Origin: Rhizobium herbae
Lineage (GTDB): Bacteria; Pseudomonadota; Alphaproteobacteria; Rhizobiales; Rhizobiaceae
NCBI RefSeq assembly: GCF_019511375.1
Contig: NZ_JAEUAO010000001.1
Span: 1,178,001 to 1,242,000, forward strand
Reading direction: 5' to 3'
Length of the DNA: 64,000 nucleotides
Positions within the stretch are counted from its first letter, which is position 1. The number at the start of each line of letters is the position of its first letter. Positions 53,921 through 63,981 of this stretch are shown here, piece after piece. The notes below the pieces were generated by a model. It did no database searches. It was not told the origin of the DNA and was given only the letters and a program-made list of their open reading frames with translations. The position numbers were made by a program, and so were the translations under genes.

Positions 53921-55501
53921 TCAAAGAGCCTCCAGCTCGGCCCGATGTTTGTAGAGGCTCAGGAATTTGCGAAAGTCTCGATCGTAGACCTCTTTCCGGG
54001 CGGGATTGGGGCGGCGCTCAATCCCGCCCGGTGACATCGCCGGTCCCGCAACACCAAGATCGGGATAGAGATCCCCGGCAACCGCCGCGACCATGGCCGT
54101 GCCGAGCAACACCGCATCGTTTGTCTCGGGCACGACGACCGTGCAGCCGGTGACGTCGGAATAGAGTTCCATCAACAGTGGGTTGCGGACATGCCCTCCG
54201 GTGACGTGCAGGGTGTCGAGATCATAACCGGCCTGCTTCATCATCTCCAGAATATGCCGTATCCCGAGCGCAATGGCGACGCAGGTGCGCCAATAGAGCC
54301 GGCACAGGGCATCGAATGAACTGTCGAGTGCCAGTCCGCTGATGACGCCGAGCGCGTGCGGGTCGGCGAGCGGCGAACGATTACCGTGGAAATCCGGAAG
54401 CACATGAAGGCGCGAGGCAAACTCCGCACCCTGGGCCGCGCGCAGTTCCTGGATGCGCAGCACAATGCGCGCGTGGATTTCCGCATCCGGCTCGCCGCCG
54501 GCGCTGTGGCTGCGCACGACATGATCGAGCAGCGCCCCGGTCGCCGATTGCCCACCCTCGACCAGCCAGCTGTCCGGAAACACAGCCTCGAAATAGGGGC
54601 CCCACATGCCGAAGCCCGGCTTCATGTCCTTTGAAAAGGCAACGATGCAGCTCGACGTACCGGCAATCAGGGCGAGCTGCCTTTCGAGCCTGTCCGGCGC
54701 GCCGGCAAATTCGCCGAGAACGCCGATGGCTCCCGCATAGGCGTCGATCAGCCCCGTCGCCACCTGGCATTTTTCGTGCAGCCCGAGTTCGGCCGCCGCC
54801 GCAGCCGTCAAGTGTCCGGTCGATTGTCCGACCGGCAAGGCTTTCTCCGGCAGGCCGCCGCGCTCAAGCAAATCCTCCAGGCCGATCATGGCCAGGAACT
54901 CCTCCTGCCAGCCGTTCGCCTTGTGGGAAAGGTAGTTCCATTTCGCGGTCAATGTGCAACGTGAACGGGCCGGATTACCCGTCGCCCGCCAGGAGAGGAA
55001 GTCCGCAAGATCGAAGAAGTAACCCGCCTTTTCCCATTGCTGCGGCAGGCTCTGCTTCAGCCACATGAGCTTCGGCATTTCCATTTCCGGTGACATGACC
55101 CGGCCGGAGTGAGCAAGGACAGGATGCTCGGTGGCAGTGCAGAAATCCGCCTGTTCCAGGGCGCGATGATCAAGCCAGACGATGGTGTCCCAGCGGGGAT
55201 CACCCTTGCGGTTGACCGACAAGGGTGCACCACTCCTGTCGCGCACGACAAGCGAGCAGGTGGCATCGAACCCGATCGCGGCGATGGCTTCGGCCGGCAC
55301 CCCCGCCTTGGCGCGGGCCGTTTTCACGGCGATGCAGACAGCCGCCCAGATGTTTTCGGAATCGTGCTCGGCGTGATTTTCCTCGGGCCGGTTCATCGCG
55401 ATCGGATAATCGGCGCGCGCCAATTGCTTGCCATGCCTGTCGAAAATGCCGGCGCGGGCACTGCCGGTTCCAACATCGACAGCAACGATCAGATCGCGCA
55501 T
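53921..55501 (-). CDS. FGGY-family pentulose kinase
   Basis: 526 aa. FGGY fold with ATP-site motif VAVDVGTGSARAGIFD, a second-domain LALIAGTSSCIVAFS and VTGGHVRNPLLMELYSDVTG near the C-terminus. Length and motifs fit the ribulokinase/xylulokinase-type FGGY subgroup that phosphorylates D-ribulose or a related pentulose. ATG 55501 shares one base with the HAD-gene stop (TAATG). It ends the sorbitol/mannitol operon, matching the gene labelled xylB in S. meliloti. The true substrate is uncertain. Confidence 0.85.
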   Translation of the reverse strand: MRDLIVAVDVGTGSARAGIFDRHGKQLARADYPIAMNRPEENHAEHDSENIWAAVCIAVKTARAKAGVPAEAIAAIGFDATCSLVVRDRSGAPLSVNRKGDPRWDTIVWLDHRALEQADFCTATEHPVLAHSGRVMSPEMEMPKLMWLKQSLPQQWEKAGYFFDLADFLSWRATGNPARSRCTLTAKWNYLSHKANGWQEEFLAMIGLEDLLERGGLPEKALPVGQSTGHLTAAAAAELGLHEKCQVATGLIDAYAGAIGVLGEFAGAPDRLERQLALIAGTSSCIVAFSKDMKPGFGMWGPYFEAVFPDSWLVEGGQSATGALLDHVVRSHSAGGEPDAEIHARIVLRIQELRAAQGAEFASRLHVLPDFHGNRSPLADPHALGVISGLALDSSFDALCRLYWRTCVAIALGIRHILEMMKQAGYDLDTLHVTGGHVRNPLLMELYSDVTGCTVVVPETNDAVLLGTAMVAAVAGDLYPDLGVAGPAMSPGGIERRPNPARKEVYDRDFRKFLSLYKHRAELEAL

Positions 55502-56196
55502 TAAACTGCGTTCCCGTCCGTTTGTTCTTTGCGGACAAAATGGATCAATTCCCGCATGTCGTCAAACAGGACGTCGGGAGAAAGCCGCTTGAGCGTTGCC
55601 AGATGCCGCTCGGACTTCGCATGCGATGCGCCCGCAAATGCAAAGACCCGCATTCCGGCAGCCTGGGCCGCTTCTATACCGGCTGGACTGTCTTCGACGA
55701 CGATACAGTTTTCGGGCGGGGTGGCCATTTCTGCCGCCGCATGCAGGAAGAGGTCGGGTGCAGGCTTACCGCGCTTCACCATCGTGGAGCTGAACAGATA
55801 GGGGTCTAGCTTGTTGATAAGTCCGGTGATGGTCAGCGACAGGCGGATGCGCTCCATCTGGCTGGAAGAGGCGACGCAGCGCGGGATGTCGAGCTGATCG
55901 AGCGCAGTCCCGACACCGGCCACGGGCTGCAACTCCCGCCGGAAGCGCTGGTAGAGGTCGAGACGCATCCGCTCGAGAAAATGGTCGTCCACCGCAAGCC
56001 CGTAATCCTCGTGCAGGATGTCCGTCATCGTCTTCAGGCTCTTGCCGAGAAAACGCACGGTCGCCTCCTCGGCATCCATATCGACGCCGGCATTGCGAAG
56101 GACGCGCACGAGCACATCGATCGACAGGGGTTCGCTATCCACCAGGACGCCGTCGCAGTCGAAGATCACCAGCTTGGGTGGATGGCGCACGGTCAT
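55501..56196 (-). CDS. HAD-superfamily sugar phosphatase-like hydrolase
   Basis: 231 aa. HAD motifs: nucleophile region LVIFDCDGVLVDSEPL, threonine/serine motif CVASSSQ, lysine in VKRGKPAPDLFLHAA and acidic EDSPAGIEAAQAAGM. The cap domain resembles beta-phosphoglucomutase/phosphatase members. It lies between mtlK and the FGGY kinase in the polyol operon, so it may dephosphorylate a sugar or polyol phosphate and relieve build-up; this is inference. Confidence 0.87.
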   Translation of the reverse strand: MTVRHPPKLVIFDCDGVLVDSEPLSIDVLVRVLRNAGVDMDAEEATVRFLGKSLKTMTDILHEDYGLAVDDHFLERMRLDLYQRFRRELQPVAGVGTALDQLDIPRCVASSSQMERIRLSLTITGLINKLDPYLFSSTMVKRGKPAPDLFLHAAAEMATPPENCIVVEDSPAGIEAAQAAGMRVFAFAGASHAKSERHLATLKRLSPDVLFDDMRELIHFVRKEQTDGNAV

Positions 56197-56277
56197 ATCC
56201 GTCAGGCCGCTACCGGCGCGCCAAGGCGGCGGTACAGCACGGCCGCGACGTTAGGCGATAGCTGGAGCGTCATGACG

Positions 56278-57762
56278 TCATTCCCCGAGTTTTCCGTCGA
56301 GATAGAGTTGGAGCGTTGTTCGCGTGCCCTTGTCCCAAAGCGTCCGCAACGCCTCTGCAAACCGCCCCTGAAACAATGAGGACTGCGCAACTTCGCCGAA
56401 GATATCCGAAAGCGCAAGGAAGGCCTGCGGATCATCCTTCGCCTTTAGCGCCGCGGCATGCAGCCGGCCGGCGCTGGCGTCGTTGAAGGTGATTGCCTTG
56501 CCGCTGTCGGAGGTGCCGGCGAAATAGCGGCACCAGAGGGCAGAGACGAGCGACAGGCCAATTACATCCTCGCCGCGCCGCAGCCGGTCGGAGGTCGTCG
56601 GCAGGATGAATTTCGGCTGCCGATTGGAGCCATCCTGGGCAAGGCGCGGGATGGTGTCGCCGATCTTCGGGTTTAACAGCCGCGTCTCGACCTGTTTGAA
56701 ATAGGCATTGAGGTCCGTGTTCGGCACCGGCGGAATGACAGGGATGATCTCGTCGTGCTCCAGCTTCGCCAGGAAGGCCCGCACGGTCTCGTCCTCCATC
56801 GCCTCGTGCACGAAATGGATGTCGAGGAGCGCCGCCGGATAGGCGATCGCCGCATGGCCGCCATTGAGAATGCGGATCTTCATATGCTCGTAAGGGGCAA
56901 CTTCCGGCACGAACTGCACGCCGACCGTTTCAAGCGCGGGACGGCCCGCGGTAAAACGGTCCTCCAAAACCCACTGCTTGAATTCTTCGCAAAAGACCGG
57001 CCAGTTGTCCTCGATGCCGTAGTCGTCGGCGACGATGCCGATTTCCCGTGGACCTGTCGCCGGCGTGATGCGATCGACCATCGCATTCGGAAAAGCGACG
57101 CTGGCATCGATCCAGTCGGCAAATGCCGGGTCGGACAGGCGGGCGAGCCCCGAAACGGCGGCATGCGTGACTTCGCCATTGCCCGGAATATTGTCGCAGG
57201 ACATGACCGTAAACGGCGCGATGCCTTTGTCCCTGCGTGCCTTCAGACCGGCGATGATCAGGCCGAACACCGTTTTCGGATCGGAGGGATTCCGGCTGTC
57301 GGCAACGATCGCCGGATGGCCCGGATTGAACTTGCCCGAGGCCGGGTCGATGAAATAGCCACCCTCGGTGATCGTCAGCGAGACGATCCGGATCGCGGGA
57401 TCGGCGAGCTGCGCGATCGTCGCGGCAGCGTTGCCGGGCCGCAGATAGTCGATCATGGGTGCGGTAATACGGGCGGCGCTCTTGTTGTTGTCCTGCTCGA
57501 CGACCGTCGTCAGGAAATCCTGCTCTTCGAGCTTCGTCCGCATCGATTCGTCGGAGGGCAAAACCCCTGCCCCCACGATCGCCCAGTCGAGATCCTTGCC
57601 GGTATTGAAGAGATCATCGAGATAGATCGCCTGATGGGCGCGGTGGAAATTGCCGACGCCGAAATGGACGATGCCCGCCTTCAGCTTCGAACGATCATAG
57701 GCCGGTACGGCGGCCGTCGCCTTGATGGCGTTCAGATTGGCGAGCGAAAGTTTGGTCGTCAT
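56278..57762 (-). CDS. mtlK: Mannitol 2-dehydrogenase (polyol-specific long-chain dehydrogenase)
   Basis: 494 aa with AAAGGA upstream. Family signature: GIVHFGVGNFHRAHQAIYLD at residues about 30-50, then LTITEGGYFIDPASGKFNP. The catalytic region is KIRILNGGHAAIAYPAALLD, with the conserved lysine and histidine. It oxidises D-mannitol to fructose with NAD+ and may also take D-arabinitol or sorbitol. It follows smoS and precedes the HAD gene. Confidence 0.92.
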   Translation of the reverse strand: MTTKLSLANLNAIKATAAVPAYDRSKLKAGIVHFGVGNFHRAHQAIYLDDLFNTGKDLDWAIVGAGVLPSDESMRTKLEEQDFLTTVVEQDNNKSAARITAPMIDYLRPGNAAATIAQLADPAIRIVSLTITEGGYFIDPASGKFNPGHPAIVADSRNPSDPKTVFGLIIAGLKARRDKGIAPFTVMSCDNIPGNGEVTHAAVSGLARLSDPAFADWIDASVAFPNAMVDRITPATGPREIGIVADDYGIEDNWPVFCEEFKQWVLEDRFTAGRPALETVGVQFVPEVAPYEHMKIRILNGGHAAIAYPAALLDIHFVHEAMEDETVRAFLAKLEHDEIIPVIPPVPNTDLNAYFKQVETRLLNPKIGDTIPRLAQDGSNRQPKFILPTTSDRLRRGEDVIGLSLVSALWCRYFAGTSDSGKAITFNDASAGRLHAAALKAKDDPQAFLALSDIFGEVAQSSLFQGRFAEALRTLWDKGTRTTLQLYLDGKLGE

Positions 57763-57789
57763 GTCTTCATTCCTTTCGATGAGCTTCGA

Positions 57790-58559
57790 TCAGCTCATCC
57801 AGTTGCCGCCATCGACATTGTAGGTTTGCGAAACGACGTAGTTGCTTTCGGCAGACGCGAGGAAGATCGCCATGCCCGTCAGGTCTTCCGCAGTGCCCAT
57901 CCGCCCGTATGGCACTTCGGCACCGACGAGCTTTTTCTTTTCACCGAGCGGCCGGTTCTCGTACTTGGCAAACAGTGCATCGACCCCCTCCCAATGCTCG
58001 CCATCGACGACGCCGGGCGCGATCGCATTGACGTTGATGCCGTGCTTGATGAGGTTCAGACCGGCGGACTGGGTGAGGCTGATCACTGCCGCCTTGGTGG
58101 CGCAATAGACCGCGACAAGCGCCTCCCCGCGGCGCCCCGCCTGGCTTGCCATGTTGATGATCTTGCCGCCGCGCCCTTGCGCAATCATTTGCCGTGCCGC
58201 CGCCTGCATGGTGAAGAGCGTGCCGGCGACATTGATCGAAAACAGCCTGTCGTAGCTTTCGCGGGTGATCTCGACGATCGGCGCGAGATCGAACAAGGCG
58301 GCATTGTTGACAAGAATATCGAGCCCACCAGCCTTCGCCACGACCGCGGCGATTGCCGCATCGATCGAGGCTTGGCTGGTCACATCCATTTCCACCGCAT
58401 AGGCCGACGGGCCAAGCTCGTCCGCAGTCGTCTTCGCGCGCTCGACATTGATGTCGGCGATCGCGACGGTCGCTCCTTCCCGGATGTAAGCCTCGGCAAA
58501 AGCGCGGCCGATACCGCGCGCCGACCCGGTGATAAGCGCGCTTTTTCCCTGTAACCGCG

Positions 58560-58563
<4 letters not shown>
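57790..58563 (-). CDS. smoS: Sorbitol/galactitol dehydrogenase SmoS (short-chain dehydrogenase)
   Basis: 257 aa. SDR motifs: cofactor loop [23 protein letters not shown], catalytic serine in [17 protein letters not shown] with Tyr and Lys, and a C-terminal [17 protein letters not shown]. Start overlaps the smoK stop (ATGA). In Rhodobacter and Sinorhizobium SmoS oxidises sorbitol to fructose and galactitol to tagatose. Confidence 0.9.
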
Positions 58564-59561
<998 letters not shown>

Positions 59562-59615
59562 GCGTTTCTCTCCCAACTCTTTTCTTCAGTGAGACGTCTT
59601 TTCGTCGTTCTTCTG

Positions 59616-60440
59616 TTATTTGACGGCGCCGAAGGTCAGGCCGCGGACGAGTTGCTTCTGGCTGAACCAGCCCATGATCAGGATCGGGGCGATGGCGAGC
59701 GTCGATGCTGCCGACAGCTTCGCCCAGAACAACCCTTGTGGTGAGGAGAAGGAGGCGATGAAGGCGGTGAGCGGCGCCGCGTTGGTGGTGGTCAGACGGA
59801 TCGTCCAGAAGGCCTCGTTCCAGGCCAGGATGATGTTGAGCAACATCGTCGATGCGATGCCGGGGACCGCCATCGGCGTCAGGACGTAGATGATCTCGCC
59901 CCAGAGCGAAGCACCGTCCATCCGCGCAGCCTCCAGAATCTCGCCCGGAATTTCGCGGAAGTAGGTGTAGAGCATCCAGATCACGATCGGCAGGTTGATC
60001 ATGGTCAGCATGAAGGTGAGGCCAAGACGGCTGTCGAGCAGGCCGAAATCGCGGAAGATCAGGTAGATCGGCACGAGAACGGCGACGGCCGGCATCATCT
60101 TGGTGGAGAGCATCCACATCAGGACGTCCTTGGTCTTCTTGGTCGGCGAAAATGCCATCGACCAGGCGGCCGGCACGGAGATCAACAGGGCAATCAGGGT
60201 CGAGCCGATCGACAGCATGACCGAGTTCATGAACGGCTTGAAGTAGTCCTTCTGGGTCTGCACCTCGACATAGCTCTCGACGGTGCCCGAGGGAATGAGG
60301 CTAAAGCCCTGGATCGCTTCGGTTTCCGATTTGAAGCTGGTGATGATCGTGTAGAGGATCGGGAAGAAGATGATCAGCGCGACGATCCATGCGGCGATGG
60401 TGAAAGCGGCGGTTCTTCTTGTCGAGACTGCGCGGGCCAT
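59616..60440 (-). CDS. smoG: Sorbitol/mannitol ABC transporter permease SmoG
   Basis: 274 aa from ATG 60440, preceded by GGGAGG. CUT1 permease of the MalG type: six helices, SFKSETEAIQG after the first, and the EAA motif EIPGEILEAARMDGASLWGE. Forms a heterodimer with SmoF, whose gene ends 14 bases upstream. Confidence 0.92.
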   Translation of the reverse strand: MARAVSTRRTAAFTIAAWIVALIIFFPILYTIITSFKSETEAIQGFSLIPSGTVESYVEVQTQKDYFKPFMNSVMLSIGSTLIALLISVPAAWSMAFSPTKKTKDVLMWMLSTKMMPAVAVLVPIYLIFRDFGLLDSRLGLTFMLTMINLPIVIWMLYTYFREIPGEILEAARMDGASLWGEIIYVLTPMAVPGIASTMLLNIILAWNEAFWTIRLTTTNAAPLTAFIASFSSPQGLFWAKLSAASTLAIAPILIMGWFSQKQLVRGLTFGAVK

Positions 60441-60454
60441 GGTCCTTGCCTCCC

Positions 60455-61327
60455 TTATCTGTCGAGGTTCTTGCCAACGGCGCGCATCAGGAAGAAGGCG
60501 ACGATATTGGCGAGGATGACTGCAATAATGCCGCCGGCCGAGGCGCCGCCGACGTCGTAGCCGAGCAGTGCGGTGCGGTAGATCAGGAACGGCAGGTTGG
60601 TGGATGCGTAGCCCGGTCCGCCATTGGTGGTGACGAGGATCTCCGCGTAGACGCCGAGCAGGAAGATCGTCTGGATCAGGATGACGACGGTGATGGAGCG
60701 CGCCAGATGCGGCAGCGTCAGATAGATGAACCGGTTGACGAAATTGGCGCCATCCATCTCGGCCGCCTCCTTCTGCTCGCCGTCCAGCGATTGCAGCGCG
60801 GTCAGGAGAATGAGCGTCGCGAACGGCAGCCACTGCCAGGCAACGATGATGATGATCGAAAACAGCGGATACTGGGCAAACCAGTCGACCGGCTGCAGAC
60901 CGAGAGCCCGGCTCATATCGGCAAGCACGCCGTAGCCCGGATGCATGATCATGTTCTTCCAGACCAGTGCCGCGACCGGCGGCATGACGAAGAACGGCGA
61001 GATGATCATGATGCGCACGATCCCCTGCCCCAGTATCGGCTGGTCGAGCAGAAGCGCGATTGCGATCCCGCCGATGACGGTGATAAGGAGCACGCCGCCG
61101 ACAATGACCAGCGTATTCCAGATCGACTGGAAAAACGCGGGGTCGGTGTAGAAATACTGATAGTTGAACAGGCCGGCGAAGCTGACATTGGCCGGATTGA
61201 GCAGATTGTAGTTCTGGAACGAGAACCACAGCGTCATAGCCAGCGGCACGATCATCCAGATCAGAAGCAGCCCGACCGACGGGGCAACCATAAGGCGCGC
61301 AAGCGCCCGTGTATTCTGTGTCGCCAT
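60455..61327 (-). CDS. smoF: Sorbitol/mannitol ABC transporter permease SmoF
   Basis: 290 aa from ATG 61327 (MATQNTRALARLMVAPS), with GGGAGGG upstream. MalF-type CUT1 permease with six helices and the EAA-type loop GEQKEAAEMDGANFVNRFIY. It is separated from smoE by a 237-base gap with several hairpins. Confidence 0.92.
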   Translation of the reverse strand: MATQNTRALARLMVAPSVGLLLIWMIVPLAMTLWFSFQNYNLLNPANVSFAGLFNYQYFYTDPAFFQSIWNTLVIVGGVLLITVIGGIAIALLLDQPILGQGIVRIMIISPFFVMPPVAALVWKNMIMHPGYGVLADMSRALGLQPVDWFAQYPLFSIIIIVAWQWLPFATLILLTALQSLDGEQKEAAEMDGANFVNRFIYLTLPHLARSITVVILIQTIFLLGVYAEILVTTNGGPGYASTNLPFLIYRTALLGYDVGGASAGGIIAVILANIVAFFLMRAVGKNLDR

Positions 61328-61459
61328 TGAATAACCCTCCCGCTGGAGCATTTCCAGGAACGGTTTTCCGTCCGCAAATGCGCCGCTCTAGAGCCAGGTC
61401 AGGCCCGCCCCGGGGAGGGCTGCAAACCCGGTCTTCTTGGTCCTTGTCTCGCAAAGCCC

Positions 61460-61548
61460 CTGACGTCAGCCGCTCCTACGATGGAGATTCGCTTAACGAC
61501 TGACGTCAGGTTCCAGTCTGACGACCCGGATGGCAGACCCGGGTCGTC
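61460..61548 (-). repeat. Hairpins in the smoE-smoF gap
   Basis: The 10-bp palindrome CTGACGTCAG occurs twice exactly 40 bases apart (61460-61469 and 61500-61509), so the copies can fold alone or pair with each other. Next to it GACGACCCGG (61520-61529) and CCGGGTCGTC (61539-61548) give a 10-bp stem 16 bases after the smoE stop. No T-run. This probably stabilises the smoE message and reduces read-through. Confidence 0.65.
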
Positions 61549-61564
61549 CGCCCTTGGGAGGGAC

Positions 61565-62875
61565 CTACTTGATGTAGCCGCCGCGGGTCATTTCGCGGGT
61601 GGTTACCTGCTGCGCCTGTGCAAGCGCATCATCCACACTCATCTGGCCGGCGAGAGCCGCCGAGAAGAGCTGGCCGACCGTCGTGCCGATCCCCTGGAAT
61701 TCGGGGATGGCGACGAACTGAACGCCGACATAGGGAACCGGTTTCACGGTCGGCTTGGTCGGGTCAGCCGCATTGATCGAATCCAGCGTCATTTTGGCAA
61801 ACGGCGCCGCCTTCTGATACCCGGGATTGGCATAGAGCGAGGTGCGCGTGCCGGGAGGAACGTTTGCCCAGCCTTCCTTCTCGGCAACCAGATTGAGATA
61901 GTGTTTGCTGGTTGCCCAGGACACGAACTTCTGTGCCGCATCCGCCTTCTGCGTGCCGGCAGGAATGCCGAGCGACCATGCCCAGAGCCAGTTGCCCCGC
62001 TTGCCAAGGCCAGTGTCCGGAGCAAGAGCGAAACCGACCTTGTCGGCAACCGTCGAATCCTTCGGGTTGGTCACGAAGGATGCAGCCACCGTGGCGTCGA
62101 TCCACATGCCGCACTTGCCCTGCTGGAAGAGCGCCAGATTTTCGTTGAAGCCGTTGGACGAAGCGCCCTGCGGGCCTGCGTCGTTCATCAGCTTGACGTA
62201 CATGTCGAGCGTGTTCTTCCATTCCGGCTGATCGAACTGGGGCTTCCAGTTCTCGTCGAACCAGCGGGCGCCGAAGGCATTGGCCGTCGCGGTCAGGAAC
62301 GCCATGTTCTCGCCCCAGCCGGCCTTGCCGCGAAGGCAGATGCCGCTGATGCCGGCCGCACGGTCGGTCATCTTGCGGGCCGCTTCCCCGACGAACTCCC
62401 AGGTCGGAGCGTCGGGCATGGTGAGCCCTGCCTTCTCCATCAGATCCTTGCGGTACATGATGAACGAGCTTTCGCCGTAGAACGGAGCCGCATAGAGCTT
62501 GCCGTCCAAGGTAAGGCCGGCGCGGATAGCCGGCAGCAGGTCGTCGACGTCGTAATCGGCGCCGAGATTGTCGAGCGGCAGGAGCCAGCCCTGCTTGGCC
62601 CAGATCGGCACTTCATAGGTGCCGATCGTCAGCACGTCGTACTGGCCGCCCTTGGTGGCGATGTCGGTGGTGACGCGTTCGCGCAGCACGTTTTCTTCAA
62701 GGGTGACCCACTCGAGCTGAATGTCAGGATTTGTCTTGGTGAAGTCGTCCGTCAGTCCCTGCATCCGGACCATGTCGCCATTGTTCACCGTGGCAATGGT
62801 GAGGGTTTCAGCCTGGGCAAAACCCGCGATGACGACTGCCGAGCACGTGCCCAGCAAAAAAGTTTTCAAGTTCAT
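61565..62875 (-). CDS. smoE: Sorbitol/mannitol ABC transporter substrate-binding protein SmoE
   Basis: 436 aa from ATG 62875 with GGGAGG upstream; an earlier in-frame start lacks family sequence. Signal peptide MNLKTFLLGTCSAVVIAGFA cleaved before ETLTIATVNNGDM. Family-1 solute-binding protein with TYEVPIWAKQGWLLPLD and FYGESSFIMYRKDLMEKAGL. It captures sorbitol, mannitol or related hexitols in the periplasm. First gene of the operon; a 14-bp palindrome upstream is the likely regulator site. Confidence 0.92.
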   Translation of the reverse strand: MNLKTFLLGTCSAVVIAGFAQAETLTIATVNNGDMVRMQGLTDDFTKTNPDIQLEWVTLEENVLRERVTTDIATKGGQYDVLTIGTYEVPIWAKQGWLLPLDNLGADYDVDDLLPAIRAGLTLDGKLYAAPFYGESSFIMYRKDLMEKAGLTMPDAPTWEFVGEAARKMTDRAAGISGICLRGKAGWGENMAFLTATANAFGARWFDENWKPQFDQPEWKNTLDMYVKLMNDAGPQGASSNGFNENLALFQQGKCGMWIDATVAASFVTNPKDSTVADKVGFALAPDTGLGKRGNWLWAWSLGIPAGTQKADAAQKFVSWATSKHYLNLVAEKEGWANVPPGTRTSLYANPGYQKAAPFAKMTLDSINAADPTKPTVKPVPYVGVQFVAIPEFQGIGTTVGQLFSAALAGQMSVDDALAQAQQVTTREMTRGGYIK

Positions 62876-62909
62876 ATTCTTCCTCCCAGAAGAGTTGTGA
62901 GCATTTGCC

Positions 62910-62923
62910 TTGCTCGTGAGCAA
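62910..62923 (-). promoter_or_regulatory. Putative SmoC operator upstream of smoE
   Basis: Perfect palindrome TTGCTC-gt-GAGCAA, 35 bases before the smoE start, with another TGAGCA half-site at about 62898. SorC-family regulators bind such dyads. Confidence 0.6.
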
Positions 62924-63027
62924 TTACTCGCACCTTTGCAAAAAATGTCAATCGCATTCGTTGCTGCAGCGCAGAAACGAGGGGCTAACCACTTGATAGC
63001 TATTATTGATTATTTGTGGGCATCAGC

Positions 63028-63981
63028 TCACTGTTTGAGCAAAAACTCGGCCGTCGCCTCATCGGTGATGAGGCCATTGATCACCCGCCCCTTGAGCGCG
63101 GCGTTCAGCGCCAGGTATTTTCGCTGGCCTTTGGCGATGCCGATGACGCTCGCCGAATCACGCGACGGCAGGGGCACGCTGGCGACCCGCTTGTTGATGC
63201 TGCCCGACATCATCTGGCCGTCGCGGTCGAACATCCAACCGCAGATTTCTCCGGCCGCTCCCTCGTCCATCAGTCGCACCATTTCGTCACGGGCGAGAAA
63301 ACCGTCTTCGCACAAAGGCGCGCGATCGCCCAGTTCGCCGACGCCGACAAAGGCGACATTCGCCTCCGCGCCGAGCTGCAACGCCGATTTGACGAGTGCC
63401 TGATTGTGAAGCACCGCCCGCTCCTCCGGCGAGGAAACCAGAACCGGCAGCGGCATCGGGAAATGGCGCGCCTTGACGGCATCCGCCATGCTGAAGATGA
63501 CGTTGTAATAGGCAGCCGAACCGTCGGGACCGATATTCCCGGTCAACGAGACTATTCGGTGCTGTGGACATTCCATTGCCGGCAATTGATCGATCGCCGC
63601 CTTGAGAGTCCGCCCCGTCCCGATGGCAAGGATGATCGGATCGGTCGATTTCAGCCAGCGCTCGATTTCGGCTGCGCCGGCTTCGGCAATGCCGACGGTC
63701 GTCGAGGTCGAGCCGGGATCGCTTGGCACGATATCCACCTGCCGCAGATCGTATTTTTCCTTGAGCCGCTGTCCGAGCTCGAGACAGGCCGCGATCGGAT
63801 GGTCCAGGCGAACCTTGATCAGCCGCTCGGCCATGGCAAGCGAAACCAGCCGTTGCGCCGACTGCCGCGAGATCCCCATGGCCGACGCAATTTCGTCCTG
63901 GGTGCGCCCTGCGACATAGTAAAGCCAACCCGCGCGCGCGGCATCGTCGAGCCTGTTGCTTGCTTCCGGTTTGCGGGCCAT
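63028..63981 (-). CDS. smoC: SorC-family sugar-binding transcriptional regulator SmoC
   Basis: 317 aa with AGGAG upstream. N-terminal helix-turn-helix (GRTQDEIASAMGISRQSAQR, about residues 25-45), then the SorC sugar-binding domain with ILAIGTGRTLKAAIDQLP and SLTGNIGPDGSAAYY. It is on the same strand as, and directly upstream of, smoE, as in S. meliloti. Likely senses a hexitol or sugar phosphate and controls the smo-mtlK operon. Confidence 0.9.
   Translation of the reverse strand: MARKPEASNRLDDAARAGWLYYVAGRTQDEIASAMGISRQSAQRLVSLAMAERLIKVRLDHPIAACLELGQRLKEKYDLRQVDIVPSDPGSTSTTVGIAEAGAAEIERWLKSTDPIILAIGTGRTLKAAIDQLPAMECPQHRIVSLTGNIGPDGSAAYYNVIFSMADAVKARHFPMPLPVLVSSPEERAVLHNQALVKSALQLGAEANVAFVGVGELGDRAPLCEDGFLARDEMVRLMDEGAAGEICGWMFDRDGQMMSGSINKRVASVPLPSRDSASVIGIAKGQRKYLALNAALKGRVINGLITDEATAEFLLKQ

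Noticed and set aside
61481-63403. 640-aa plus-strand frame opposite smoE and smoC
   Set aside because: Antisense shadow in GC-rich DNA; both minus-strand genes have clear families and start signals.
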